DNA of 64,000 nucleotides from positions 9,121,202-9,185,201 of the forward strand of contig JAXIVH010000016.1 in the NCBI GenBank assembly GCA_036785325.1, given 5' to 3'. Positions 44,912 through 56,855 of this stretch are shown one piece after another. A program made the position numbers and the translations under genes. The DNA is from Urophycis tenuis. Its lineage: Eukaryota > Chordata > Actinopteri > Gadiformes > Phycidae. Position 1 is the first letter of the stretch, and every line of letters starts with the position of its first letter. The notes beneath the pieces were generated by a model. It was not told the DNA's origin. It saw only the letters and a list, made by a program, of their open reading frames with translations, and searched no databases.

Positions 44912-44974
44912 TGGGGTTTGTGGTATAGGTCCGGGGTCGGAAAGCTGTCATTGTTGGAGCAGAGGGTGGCGATG

Positions 44975-46030
44975 TTAATGTCCTTGATCATGAAATGAGA
45001 TGAGACGGGGAGACTTGATTATGGAGAGGCGGAGTACAGCGTTAAAAGTGAGGAGGGAGTGATCTGAGGCGGGGAAGACATCAGCAGTGGGCTTGGAGGG
45101 GGTGAGACCGGAGTAGCAGACTAGGTCAAGAGAGTGGCCTTTGATGTGGGTGGGGAAATCTACCAGATTTTGTAGGCCAAAACTGTCAAGACAGGATGCA
45201 AAGTCTCTGGTGAGAGGCAGGTTGGTGTTGTCCATATGGATATTGAAATCCCCTAGCAGAATTGTGTTGAGTGAGAGAGTGGATATGTGGGTGAGCAGAG
45301 TAGAGAATTCACTGATAAAATCGCTGTGCTTAGGGGGGCGGTAAATTGTAGCGATGATGGTTGGTGAGGGTCTGGGAAGCTTAAAAACAAGGCATTCAAA
45401 GGAGCTGAATGCAGGGACAGAGACGGGCAGGACTTTCCACTTCTCGCGGTGAATTACCGCGAGACCTCCTCCGCGGCCATTGCCACGGGGACAGGAGATG
45501 TAAACAAAACCGGGGGGAGTGGAGTCGTTGAGTGGATAAAAGTCATTAGGCTGTTGCCAGGTTTCAGTTAAAAAGAGAAAGTCAAGCTTACGTTCAGTGA
45601 GGACGTCTTGGACGAGATGACCTTTGCTCGTGAGTGAGCGGATGTTGAGCAGACCGAAGTTAACAGCGGAGGAGTCGTGCTTGGTGGTTGCATTAGCCGA
45701 CCTAGCTAGGCTGGCTAATGCATGGTGGTTGACGGTATGGCCGGTGTTGTTGGGGGAGTGACGAGAAGTGGAACAGGTGGAGTTGAATGTACTGGAGTTG
45801 TTGCTGTGCTGGACATGTCTGCGGGACCCACGGTGGATGTAGCGCCAACGAGGGGGGCGAGCGATGTCCGGGTGATGTTGCAGCTCCGGTGGTGGGGGCT
45901 CCAGTACATTCCAGCGGATCCTGAGAAGGTCTGTGACAGAGTAGTGGAGTAGTCCTGCCACAGGATGATGGCAGAACGACAGGAGTATCCAGACCAGTCC
46001 AAACCAGGTGAGATAGTTGTTGGGCCACAT
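44975..46030 (-). pseudogene. LINE endonuclease domain (ORF2 N-terminal part)
   Basis: 351 codons. An N-terminal region of unknown role is followed by an AP-endonuclease-like domain (exonuclease-endonuclease-phosphatase fold). Visible motifs are LLNIRSL, LFLTETW, GRGGGLAVI, IIATIYRPP, LLGDFNIHMD, HSLDLVC and ASDHSLLTFN. This domain nicks target DNA for target-primed reverse transcription. The frame ends at a stop just after the domain (SFHDQGH), where an indel separates it from the reverse transcriptase. Confidence 0.85.
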
Positions 46031-46334
46031 GACGAGGCAGGAACCAGGTGAGCTGAGAGAGCCGGTGTCGTGACAGCCGGTTAGCAGATAGCTACCGGCA
46101 TTAGCCTCGGCACTGGTTAGTAAACAGCGTGAGAGAAGCTAAAAGCTGGAATGACTCAAGCATGAGTGTGTAAGCTATGCAATAAGTGCCACATAAGACC
46201 AAAACATAATGAACCAAGAGGTGGTAAAGAAACAGGTTAGGGCTGCGACTACCAGCGAGCAGCGGCAACATACATGCCAGCGTCCGCTCGATGATGTCAC
46301 ATTTTCTAGTATGAATCAAAGTGGCACTGTTGTG

Positions 46335-46445
46335 CCTGTGCACTTTATCTGTTTCACCATGGGAGGGTGAGAAACATCCTCTCGATTCCTTTGTATGTCT
46401 TGTCATGTGAAGGAAATGACAATAAAGCTACTTTGACTTGACTTT
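46335..46445 (+). mobile_element. Retroelement 3' tail ending in (TTTGAC)n
   Basis: GGAAATGACAATAAAGCTAC followed by TTTGACTTGACTTTGACTTTG. A similar tail lies inverted at 59,238-59,300. Confidence 0.6.
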
Positions 46446-46449
46446 GACT

Positions 46450-46640
46450 TTGATTTACCACTTCACCATTAGGCCATCTAGCAGACTCCTTTGTCAAGGG
46501 ACGTACAGTGAATTCAGATACCTTAAGATAAGGATTAAATGGGGGTTAAGGATGACTACAGGTTAGACTGCGGACATTGGGGATCAGACCTGGTACCCTT
46601 TGGCTGACAGTCACACCCTTACCACTACAGTATCCTGACT
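46450..46640 (-). mobile_element. Degraded tRNA-derived SINE
   Basis: On the - strand: TGGTAAGGGTGTGACTG (A-box region), GGTCTGATCCCC (B box), and the tail CCTTGACAAAGGAGTCTGCT at 46,475-46,500. Confidence 0.65.
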
Positions 46641-47054
46641 GTATTTCAGAGCGTTCTTGTATTTGTACTTGTGTCTACATCACGCTGTAGCATAAGTGAA
46701 TATCAGACTTCGATAGTGCTTGAACGTTTAACAAGATTGTCTGTCTTCTGTCACAGAAGCCTGAATATGTGGCTAGCATTAGCCTAGCATCTGAGTTTGA
46801 AGTTCAGCCTTGCTGTTAAACACATCAGATACTTCACCTTGGAAGAGAGACCTCCTGGTTGGGTCTCCACCCCAGGAGGGACTTTTAAAACAGAATATTT
46901 GAAGGTCACGTTCACTTCCACTCACATGCTTTAAAACATGTTTGTTCCATGTTTAGACTGATCACCGTGGTGACCATCGCTGGATGTAAAAGCGAGTTTG
47001 AAATCAAGATCTAAATCAAATGTGAGCATATGAGCTACCTTGGGTGTTCAGGTC

Positions 47055-47235
47055 TTGTAATACAGGGACAGGACAGTCCAGCGGTTAGTCCAGCCGTATG
47101 GTTCTGGGTTCTGTTCCATCCCCAATGTACGCACGCTCCCTTCAGTGGACTCTGAGCAACATGCCTAAACTCCAGCTGCTCCGTGATGAAAAGCCCTGCA
47201 GGTTGCTTTGCATGAAAGCATCTGCAGAACAACCC
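47055..47235 (+). mobile_element. Degraded tRNA-derived SINE
   Basis: AGTCCAGCGGTTAGTCCAGC (A-box region), CTGGGTTCTGTTCC (B box) and the tail GTTGCTTTGCATGAAAGCAT followed by CTGCAGAAC. Confidence 0.65.
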
Positions 47236-47239
47236 CATT

Positions 47240-49470
47240 CCACATCAACATGTATTGTGGTGGTGTCCATACCCTGCGAGGGCGCGGGTCCAGGCTGAAC
47301 CCAGCCAAGTCCTGCTCCAAATTCACAAAAGAAACGCAAAACAAAGCATGTGCCTGTCAGTGTTGAGTACAGTAATAATAATCACCAGGAGATAAAACAG
47401 ACATTAGTTGCAGGCAGGACAGTTCTGTTTACAGCTCCCTGTTGGCTGAACCGTCGTCCTTCAGGGAACCACAACAAGAAGGATCTCGAACTGCGTAACC
47501 TTTGTCTTGAGACTCGGAGACTTGGACACGCGTTTGACACGAAACGGCAGAGCTCTCACAGTTTCCCCAGCAGGCCGACCGCCTGTGTCAGTGTCACCAT
47601 GAATCATGTTACTGCCCCAATTTCACGCATTACACATTTTATTCCTCTCCACAGTGACTTTAAAAAGCATTCTTGCAATTCCACACCGTCGCCGCGTGCC
47701 AGACGGCCTTGGTTGTGCAGTGAGGAAGTCGTTGTTGGTTGTGATCCTACTTTTATAACAAATGTTTCTCGTCATGCAGCTGTATGACAAGCAAGTCATC
47801 TCACATTAACACTAAGTCCTCAACTCACTTCCTCTCCCTCTCTGTGGGGATGAGGTGACGTTCAAGTTCCCCTGCACGGGAACGAGCTGACGGAGAGGTT
47901 CTGACAGCTGTCCAGCAGCAGTGGAAGAGGCTAGCTCTGTGAGGAGCAGCAGACGAAGAGGCTAGCTCTGTGAGGAGCTGCAGTGGAACAGGCTAGCTCT
48001 GTGAGGAGGCCCACCTCCAGACCAATGGATAGTTAGTTCCCTCGACTGGAGGAAAAAGATCAACTCTGTGTGGCAGAATTCATGACCTCATTATTATGAA
48101 GATCATTATCATTGAGTAGTCTTGAGTAGTAGTAGTATAAGTAAGTAAGTAAAGTAAATAGTACTAGTAGGAGTTATCTTATCTCAGTGGTAGGAGTATT
48201 GGTTTTATAATTAGAAATAGTATTATTAGCAGTATTAGTCAAAGCAGCACTAGTAGTGGCAGTAACAGTAGTAGTCAGAGTAGAAGGTTTCATAGTATTG
48301 CCTTCAAACATGCATGATAAGACAGTATTAAAGTTTATTAAAATAAATAAACACCATATGATATGATTTAGACTTAGAATACAAAGACCCTTAACCTCCT
48401 CTCTGGTACGAACCTGCCAACAGACTTCCTGAGCTGTAAATCTGCTGACCACAGGAGAACTCTTCCCCCTTCAGAGAATACTTATCTCTGCTGAAACTCT
48501 ACGCTGTCTGGGGGTGGGTCAGGGTTAGTGGGTCAGTCCATTCTACCAGAACCCCCCCCCACCCCAAACTCCTAGCAGGGTGCCCTGCCCTGCTTGCAGG
48601 CTTAGCTTCCAGGCTAGGCTAAGAAAATGCTAAAGGTTAGCAACGTAACCCTCAGCATTGTTGGAGTCCGGGTGATCGGGTGACAGTGCTATGGTTAAAC
48701 TGATAAGGTTAGCATCACTCAATGGAGAGCCAGAGCAGAAAACAGACATTATTCCCAAGGCGACATCCATGATTGAGGAAAAAACAAAATAGTTCAGCTT
48801 GAACTGTGTTGAAACTTTCAGACCCTATTATGTTCCAGTTTATCTTAACTGACAATGACGACTGAGTGAGAAGAGAAAGGCAAACACTGCAAATGTCCAA
48901 AATAGAGTGAGTTAGGACGTTGAGCAAGGTCCTCACAGTGTGGTGAGGTGCAGGGATCTCTGATGAAAACAATGTATGATGGGAATAATGACAACGCCAT
49001 GTAGCTGAACAGGTTCAGCATAAGGAAACATTGGTCTTGGAGATTGAACCAAAACAAGCTAAAGGGGTCTCGGGACAGAAAGGCCTGGGAACCACCAGTA
49101 CCGTAGAGGCAGACATTCAGCTATAATGAAGTGAGGCAACATCTGAGGTCTTCACTGGACAGACGATCAACTGCAGGCAGAAGGCTACACCCATCAAACA
49201 ATCTAGAATGAATTAAAAGGCTGCTTTAAAAATTACCCATCTGCCAACCACTTTACCTGAAATCGCAAACCATGTTAGCAACATCTGCTGTACGACACAG
49301 CAAATGATTCCTCGTAATCACGTGAAATAACAAGCACATGGAGACCCAAATGAAAAATCACTTTAACCAACTTTGAAACACAAAGTATTGCTCATTTATC
49401 TGACAATGCCTTCCATTCCTGGCCACTCACAGACAGACAAACAGATGGACAGCCTCCCTCCTTCGCTCTC
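47240..49470. other. Intergenic, no gene
   Basis: It contains a 30-bp repeat (47,925-48,010) and an AGT/AAGT simple repeat (48,118-48,165). Frames of up to 145 codons have no recognised family. Confidence 0.6.
47925..48009. repeat. About 30-bp tandem repeat, three copies
   Basis: GAGGCTAGCTCTGTGAGGAG recurs at 47,928, 47,959 and 47,989 with small changes. Confidence 0.88.
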
Positions 49471-49479
49471 GCCACACAC

Positions 49480-51360
49480 ATCTGGAGGTCCCGCGCCTCC
49501 GTCTCCATGAGCCGCGTGCACATCAGGGCGCGATGATGACACAGTGATTACTAATGGATCTCAAAGCGCTGCGGACGGCGCGGTGATCAATCAGGGCCGG
49601 GTGTGGAGAGCTAATCTTTAGCACTAGCGCCTTGGAAGCACATTAGCCTGTAGCCACAGGGGTATTCCTGGAGGGGCCAACATTCATGCCAACACCTGTT
49701 GGCATGAATTACACAGCTCTCGGTGATTACATCTTTAATTTTCCCAAACACAAGGGCAAGGAGAGGACTCAAATAGATCCATATGGTCATCCTTTGTGAC
49801 AAGAGCTCCAATGAGTCATGATTTCCCCACTTTTGTTCTGTTCTTGTTGTTCTGTGTGAATCACTTCTGTACCACCCCGAGACCACAAGAGGTAATAGAG
49901 TTAATTGAGCAATGCATTTCGTCGTTTTCCTGAGCGGGTGCAAACCCCTCGGACAACTATTTGACAAAAGACTTAATTAGTGTTCTTGTTACCACAACAT
50001 GCCCCAGACTGCTCGTTAGTCCAATTACCTCTCCGGTTTTTAATCCACCTCTTAAAAGATGGCTTCTCATCAACACTGCAGAGGTCTGGAAATTGTGAGC
50101 ATGGTTCCTTCAACACCTGTAGATACTTGAGCTTCATCTCCTCAATCAGATGCGAAATGCAATGAGCAATTCACTAGGCTCAGATGGCTCTCTGGGCAAA
50201 CAGTGCCACCTGTTTTATCAAGACAAATGCTAGAAGCTAAAGAATCTGTCAGAGGCCACACTGCTCATGGGAAATGAAGTCTTAACAGACTAACAAAAGA
50301 GACGAGGGACCAGTTAATAGAAAAACAGCGGTGCTGTTTCTAGAGCTCTTAGGAATGGAAGAGGGTTCAACAAACACAACCAACAGGGTTTCATATATAA
50401 CACTTTAAACTTCAACATTCCTTCTAGACTCATTTTCTGTGGCAACAGCACCGAGCCTCAGAGAATAAATATCTCTGGTGCTCAAATCTGCCACACCAGA
50501 GAAACAAGAGAAAAATAACATAACACACTTGTTATTCAGTTTTCTTCTAAGCCGTGATGCAGGGCAAAAGCGCACCACCCTCCTGCATTATGGGCTGGTT
50601 CCTCGTCTTATTAACGCGTGGATAGCTGTAAATTACAGAACATTTCCTAGCCCTTATTTTCACAGATGACTGAGCTCGTCATGGAGACGGGCTCGCTCCC
50701 TTCAGAAGAGACAAAAGCCGTTGCTTCAGGACTTTAAACCAGCCTCAAAACAAGCCTCCAGTCCGTCCTCACACATGGTGGGCCCAGAACCAAGGGCTGA
50801 GAGCCCAGAGAACCCCCACCCCAACCCCACACACCCGGAAGAGACCGCTAATTATCTCAGATGTCCCGGGGAACGGCAGGCCGAGACCCGCAGCATCCAG
50901 AGGGCGGGTGGTAGGTGGCCGGCTGCGGCGCAGAGAAGAAGGTTGTGGGGCCTCGCCTGGTCTCATCTGAATTCTGCTCACGTGAATCAAGTGCCACTCA
51001 TCGCCACATGAAAGGACACCCCCTCCCACGTACCCCCAAACGTGATCACTTCAAAAACAATGTTATTCAGTTAAATCCCGTCGTGGCAGAAGCAGGACAC
51101 TTTGCAGAGGAGGAAAGGGTTTTCAACATAAGATCATGGCATGTTTAGAGGCCTGTGCGGCTTGCTCCCCCAGGGGCCTCCTCAGTGCAGAGCAAGCCGA
51201 GCGGAAGCCTCTGTTCCTGGACGAGGGCCCTCACAGCGGGGCCCGTCCTCGGCTGAGTTTGATCGTACTGATTAAACGAGGAACACGGTGTACATCAAAG
51301 AGCCCCTGCGCTAATCCACCAGGATTATTTCATTAAGCACTCGGGGAAGGAAAAAAAATC
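49480..51360. other. Repeat-poor block, possible conserved noncoding DNA
   Basis: About 1.9 kb without microsatellites or recognised transposons, unusual for this window. It contains homeodomain-type motifs (GACTTAATTAGTG, GAGTTAATTGAGC, TACTGATTAAACGAG). Coding potential was not recognised. Conservation across fish would decide. Confidence 0.35.
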
Positions 51361-51867
51361 TGAATCTGGGTTGTCACATCGCTGAACTTTGCCCCCCTGC
51401 GGACACAGGTGCAGCGCGGTGGCTCCGGAAGTCCGAGAGATCCACGTTGGGTCCTTATTGGATCATGATGGCATTATGCAGAACCCTTTCACAGGGTAGT
51501 CGCAGCTGGCTGACAGAGAGCTCCGCTTCACCCCTGTAACTACAACTTCGTCATGTCTGAGCCACTGCGGTCCATGGGTCGATGTGGCTCGGTCCGTCAC
51601 ACAGGTTGCTCTTTGTTCCTCCTGTCATCGTGGTCCCAGGGAGCGCTCCAAACGTCCTGGGATAGATCAGTTCAGGATGGCAGGAAGCGAGGAGCACAGG
51701 AAGGATTCAATGCTAACGGAGTAACGTTTCATTGAGACGCAGAGGAGACCTCTGGTGGTTTTACCTCCCGGTGACCTCCTGAGAAGGCTGTTCAAGGCTG
51801 TTCGTAACCTCACCCCGACCCGGCATCATCCTCCCCTTGTTCTCAGAGGACCCCCACCTGATCTCTG

Positions 51868-52032
51868 TTCATCCATCCATCCATTCTCCTCCGCTTATCC
51901 GGGGTCGGGTCGCGGGGGCAGCAGCCTGAGGAGAGAAGCCCAGACTTCCCTCTCCCCAGCCACTTCGTCCAGCTCTTCCGGGGGGATCCCGAGGCATTCC
52001 CAGGCCAGCCGAGAGACATAGTCCCTCCATCT
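51868..52032 (-). mobile_element. Interspersed repeat end with (CATC)n
   Basis: (CATC)n, then CTCCTCCGCTTATCCGGGGT and CGGGTCGCGGGGGCAGCAGC. The - strand reads as protein-like text VSRLAWECLGIPPEELDEVA. This looks like a widespread fish non-LTR element end; its exact family is not settled. Confidence 0.6.
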
Positions 52033-52254
52033 CTGTTCATTGTTCTCAAAATAACCCCGACCTCAAACGAACCTAACTAAGCACACAAGGGACGCTTCTT
52101 CACTACCATTATGATAATCTACTCCATATTATAGTCACCATCTGACTGTTACTCTAAGGGAATAATCTCATCCTAGTCTGTGACTCTAATAATAGAATCA
52201 CTACATCAACATTATTATATTATAGACAGCAGCAGTCCTGTTTCTGTCTCTCCC

Positions 52255-52425
52255 CAAGACTATGCTTTGTTTTGTAGGCTTCTGAACAACAAAGTTTAAA
52301 GTACTTGTGTCCTGTATCTTCCTTTATCCTGCTATCATTTTATGTGTTCTCTTTGATGAATGTGAAGCACTTTGAGCTCCATTTCCTTGTATGAAAGGTG
52401 CAGTGAATAATGATGTCCATCCAGG
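52255..52425 (+). mobile_element. LINE/SINE 3' tail
   Basis: GAATGTGAAGCACTTTGAGC, then TTGTATGAAAGGTGCAGTG. Same design as the tail at 8397-8516. Confidence 0.5.
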
Positions 52426-52429
52426 AGCC

Positions 52430-53735
52430 AGCTGCCATGAGTTCTGAGGGTTCTGCTGCCAGAGGGCTAAGCCCGGTTCTACGGCTGATGAGATGCATGC
52501 CTTTTCAATAACACATCATATTACATGGAATCCTAAGATAATACAATGGCACAAAACAAATGATGGCTATTCATGAGTCCCGGAATGGAGTCAAATTGGC
52601 TTTAATGTTGATAACTGTAAGGTCTTATACCGAAGCATGGCTTGGTTTAACGATCAGAGGAGTTACTTTGATGTCTGTGAACTTCAAAGATAAGGATTCT
52701 TCCTTTTAAATATTAATATTGTCCCCAAAGCTGTTGGTGGCACTGTACATTTGAAACGGCATCTTAAACTTCTACACTGAGGGACATCATGTTTAATAAT
52801 ACAAGTGTAAACAACGGAATTACTATTTATATATATTTATTTAGATATGTTGTAGATAATGGATTAAAATTGTATTTGTACATACATACATTTTTTTACA
52901 ACATACAGATCATTTATCTTATGTATTATATATAATCTAACTAATCCAATATATTATAGATAATCTATCAAAGAAACCCCTAAGATCTAATGAACTGTTT
53001 GGTCTTCCATCATCATGACCATAAGTGTCCATAATAGATACATTGTCACATGTTTGAGTAACACTGCACTGTAAACAACACTTATTCTCATTACATTACA
53101 TCACACATTACTCATACATTAAAATATAGTGATAAATTAGCTGAAAATACAATGAGTGAGTGAGTTCAGTGTTCAGGCTTTCACGTTTGCAAAGTTTTGA
53201 GTACTTTTCCACAGCTCTGCTGGCATTCACTCTCCTGTAATCTTTCTTCATTTGAAAGTCTATGAATGTTCTCATTCATGTTCTCAATTTTCTTCATTTG
53301 AAACAAACAAAGAAAAATGAATTGTGGGACCCTGAGGCGCCATCCTATCTGTTGTCTCTCACTGCTGTGATTAGCATAAGGTCATTAAATACCCAACGCC
53401 ATCCACAGGAAAAACTGCAAACCTCTCGCAACGGAAATTATCCTTAGCCTAATTGGGCTTGGGATAAAATTAGAATGAACCCGATCTTCTAATCAGATTA
53501 GAAAACCAATGTTGCCTTTTGAAGTTTTCCACAATGTGGAATCAATTAAAAGCTCACACCCATGTCTCTCAGTGTTGGGGGTGGGGAAACCTTGATTCTG
53601 GCATACTGTGTCCATCGTCTGTGATTCAATTTCTACAGTACAGACACATTCATGGAGAATCAGTCCACAGCCTTCCAGCTTGTTCTCACAAAAGGACCTT
53701 TCAGTCTTCCAGTCCATTGGTTATTCTCAGTATTT
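52430..53735. other. Intergenic, AT-rich, no gene
   Basis: 52,790-53,000 is strongly AT-rich (TATATA). No repeat family or gene recognised. Confidence 0.6.
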
Positions 53736-53744
53736 TTTAGATAT

Positions 53745-55043
53745 TGGAACAAAATATGTTCTCTGCATTTGACCCATTCTGTGGCACATAGGAGCAGTGG
53801 GCAGCTATGTTCAGTGCCCATGGAGCAAGTTGGCAGACAGACAGACAGACAGACGTACTTTAATGATCCCTGAGGGAAATTGCACTTGTTACAATACAAT
53901 ACTCCAGTGCAAAAAGAAAGAAGAGACAGACACTCTACATATAGTAAAGTGTATCATATAAACCTATGTAAAATATGAAATATAAACCTATGTAAAATAG
54001 AACCTATGTAAAATATAAACATATGTAAACAATATACAAAAAATATACATAAAGAAATATACATAAATGTACATACAACCAGGCATACACTAAGAGGTGA
54101 TAGCATACACAAGGATGTAGCATGTCAGATTCTATGTTGTAAAAAAAGACCAGTTGTGCATAGAGATGACCAGTTATGCAGTGAAATGAAAAGAAATGAC
54201 CAGTTATGCATTATGAATGAATAACCTGTTGTGCAGCAGAAACTATGATGAAAGTGACAAATTGTATAGTTTGATGACCACAGGCAGGAATGATTTCCTA
54301 TGTCGCTCTGTGGTGCATCTCGGTGAGAGGAGTCTTCTGCTGAAGGAACTCCTCCGCTGAGCCAGGGTGGAAAAGAGAGGGTGAGAGGCATTGTCCATGA
54401 TAGTCCGTAGCCTGGACAGCATCCTCCTATCTGCCACGGTAGTTAGAGTGTCCAATTCCTCACCCATTACATCACCAGCCCTCTTGATGAGTCTATTAAG
54501 TCTATTGGTGTCCACAACCCTCATCCCACTGCCCCGGCATGTGACAGCAAAGAAGATCGCACTGGCAACAGACTGATAGAACAACAGACTGATAGAACAT
54601 CCTCAGTATTGTCCTGCAGATGTTGAAGGACCTTAGCCTCCTGAGAAAAAAAGAGTCGGCTTTGGCCCTTCTTGTAGATGGCCTCTGTGTTCCTGGTCCA
54701 GTCCAACTTGTTGTTGAAGTACACCCCCAGGTACTTGTACTCCTCAACAGTGTCGACAGGAACCCCCTGGATGAACACAGGGCCCACCAGTGTTTTGACC
54801 CTCCTTAGGTCCACAAAAAGTCCTTTGTCTTTGTAGCATTGAGCTGTAGATGGTTCAGCTCACACCAAGCGACAAAGTTGCCCACAACAGTCCTATACTC
54901 ACCCTCATCACCCCCCTCAATACAGCCAACTATTACGGAGTCATCAGAAAACTGCATCGTCTTGCTCAAGGACACTTCAACATGCGGACAGTTGGAGGAG
55001 GAGGAGATCAAACCACCAACCCTACTGAGCTACTGCCGCCCCA
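53745..55043 (-). mobile_element. tRNA-derived SINE interrupted by a LINE
   Basis: On the - strand the head at 55,043 reads GCGGCAGTAGCTCAGTAGGG (pol III A box), then GGTGGTTTGATCTCC (B box) and CTTGAGCAAGACG at about 54,960. The SINE resumes at about 53,834 with CCAACTTGCTCCATGGGCAC and ends with GGGTCAAATGCAGAGAACAT. The roughly 1.1 kb between is a LINE fragment. Confidence 0.8.
53834..54958 (-). mobile_element. 5'-truncated LINE (Rex1/CR1-like) inserted in the SINE
   Basis: On the - strand it starts in the reverse transcriptase active site (FSDD, a variant of YADD, in MQFSDDSVIVGCIEGGDEGE). It runs through WCELNHLQLNATKTKDFL, EEYKYLGVYFNNKLDW and RRMLSRLRTIMDNASHPLF to a 3' end GGGATCATTAAAGTACGTC with (TGTC)n. 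Frames at 55,011-54,805, 54,814-54,521 and 54,584-54,243 are offset by indels, one being a 17-bp duplication of CAACAGACTGATAGAA at about 54,570-54,600. Dead copy; clade not certain. Confidence 0.82.
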
Positions 55044-55112
55044 CAATCTGCCAATGACACCTCAGGTTTCCAGCTGTTGCTTTGAGAGCTAGACCTGATC
55101 CCCTCTCCTCTT

Positions 55113-55385
55113 TCTCCAACGCGGCCTACTGGTTAGGTCTTCGGACTTGTAATTGGAGGGTCGCCGGATCGAACCCCGACCAGTACGAACGTCTGAAGTG
55201 CCCTTGAGCAAGGTACCTAACCCCTCACTGCTCCCCGAGCCCCGCTGTTGCAGGCAGCTCACTGCCTCAGGATTAGTGTGTGCTTCACCTCACTGGGTGC
55301 TTCACCATCACTGTGTTCTGAGTGTTTCACTAATTCACAATTGGGTTAAATGCAGAGACCAAAATTTTCTCTCACGGGATCAAAA
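55113..55385 (+). mobile_element. tRNA-derived SINE, copy 1
   Basis: GCGGCCTACTGGTTAGGTCT (A-box region), GGATCGAACCCC (B box), GAAGTGCCCTTGAGCAAGGT body, and tail AATTGGGTTAAATGCAGAGA. Resembles V-SINE-like elements. A second copy is inverted at 56,300-56,578. Confidence 0.82.
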
Positions 55386-55389
55386 GAGT

Positions 55390-56040
55390 AAAAGAGTCAT
55401 TCTTCTCCTCTGCCCTGCGACCCTGATCAGCCAATCACGTCTCAGCTTGTTCAGCTTGAGCTGGCACTGTGAAACCCATGCTTCCTCAACTTTTATTCAG
55501 TCATTCAACACTGTAATCCACAGTGACTCACAGTGTGTTGAGTCATGAGTGAGCAAGTGTGGGTCAGGGCATCTGGCTGCAGGACGCCTGCAGGTGTCTC
55601 TGGGACCGGCTGGGCTGACCTGTAGCACCACATCAACAACAATGAGGTTTGAATGTCAACAGTTATACACATGAGGATTTCCACAGGTAGACATTGGGGA
55701 TGAAACCCATGCTGATGTGCCCTTGAGCTAAGCACAGCTAAGCACACACAGGCCTTCTGTCAATATGAGTTTAATGCAAGCTTCATCACAGACTCAGACC
55801 AGGGCCATCCAGCAGACGTCTCAGAGGGAAGCGTGGACAGAGGTGAGGTAGTCACTATGGTTACAGTGGCTACCAAAAGACGGTCCCTGGAACCCCCCAA
55901 CTACCAGATAAACTATGGCCGGCCCCGGGCCCGGGAGAGAGGAATGGGGGGCGGTCCACCATGAAGATGTCTTATGAAAGACCTGGGGGGTTCTCATGAA
56001 GGGTGTTGAGCTCCCACCGGGGAACGGTGATGTCATCAGC
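55390..56040. other. Intergenic between two inverted SINEs, no gene
   Basis: No gene or repeat recognised. (GA)n at 56,058-56,120 lies just downstream. Confidence 0.6.
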
Positions 56041-56219
56041 GAAGGGATTTACGTTGGGTGAGAGAGAGAGAGAGAGATAGCTAGAACGAGAGAGTGAAAA
56101 GAGCAAGAGAGAGAGAGTTTGGTTTTGGCTGCTGCTGCCCCAGACACGACGGATGGATGGCTGTGGACATCTCACTTTATATAGAGGCTCTGGATCCCCT
56201 GCATGTTCCTCATAACCAG

Positions 56220-56300
56220 CCTGTGTGTGTTTCTGAGAGTGTGTGTATGTGTGTGTGTGTGTGTGTGTATGTGTGTGTGTATGTGTGTGTGTGTGTGAAG
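56220..56300. repeat. (TG)n array, left part
   Basis: TGTGTGTATGTGTG-type, ending in (GAA)5 at the tail of the inverted SINE. Confidence 0.88.
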
Positions 56301-56575
56301 AAGAAGAAGAAGATCCCGTTAGGGAAATTTGGTCTTCTGCATTTAACCCAATCGTGAATTAGTGACACACTCAGAACACAGTGATGATGAAGCACACAGT
56401 GAGGTGAAGTACACACTTAAACCCGATTCAGTGAGCTGCCTGCAACAGCGGCCCTCGGGGAACAGTGAGGGGTTAGGTGCCTTGCTTAAGGGCACTTCAG
56501 CCGTGCGCACTGGTCGGGGTTCGAACCGGCCACCCTCCGGTTACAAATCCAAAGCCCTAACCAGTAGGCCGCGGC

Positions 56576-56578
<3 letters not shown>
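56300..56578 (-). mobile_element. tRNA-derived SINE, copy 2 (inverted)
   Basis: The reverse complement starts GCCGCGGCCTACTGGTTAGG, with the B box GGTTCGAACCCC intact, and ends AATTGGGTTAAATGCAGAAG...AACGGGATC(TTC)n. It matches copy 1 along its whole length and lies inside a TG array. Confidence 0.85.
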
Positions 56579-56613
<35 letters not shown>

Positions 56614-56688
56614 TGTGTGCGTGTGTATCTGTGTGTATGTGTATGTCTGTGTGTGTGTGTATGTCTGTGTGTGTGTGTGTGAGTGTGT

Positions 56689-56724
<36 letters not shown>

Positions 56725-56791
56725 CTGTGTGTGTGTTTATGTCTGTGTGTGTGTGTGTGTATGTCTGTGTGTGTGTGTGTGTGTGTGTGTA

Positions 56792-56855
<64 letters not shown>

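Larger units (their letters stand above)
42690..46100 (-). mobile_element. Nearly full-length LINE, inactivated (Jockey-superfamily type)
   Basis: Read on the - strand: an endonuclease frame (46,030-44,975), then reverse transcriptase in several frames (44,911-43,557), the C-terminal region (43,477-42,883), and a 3' tail with AAAGGTGCTTTTAAATAAAA and AAT units near 42,690-42,715. Protein motifs resemble the fish L2/CR1/Rex1 group; the exact clade is not settled. Frameshifts separate the frames, so the copy is dead. The 5' end is set approximately at the start of the first frame. Confidence 0.88.
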
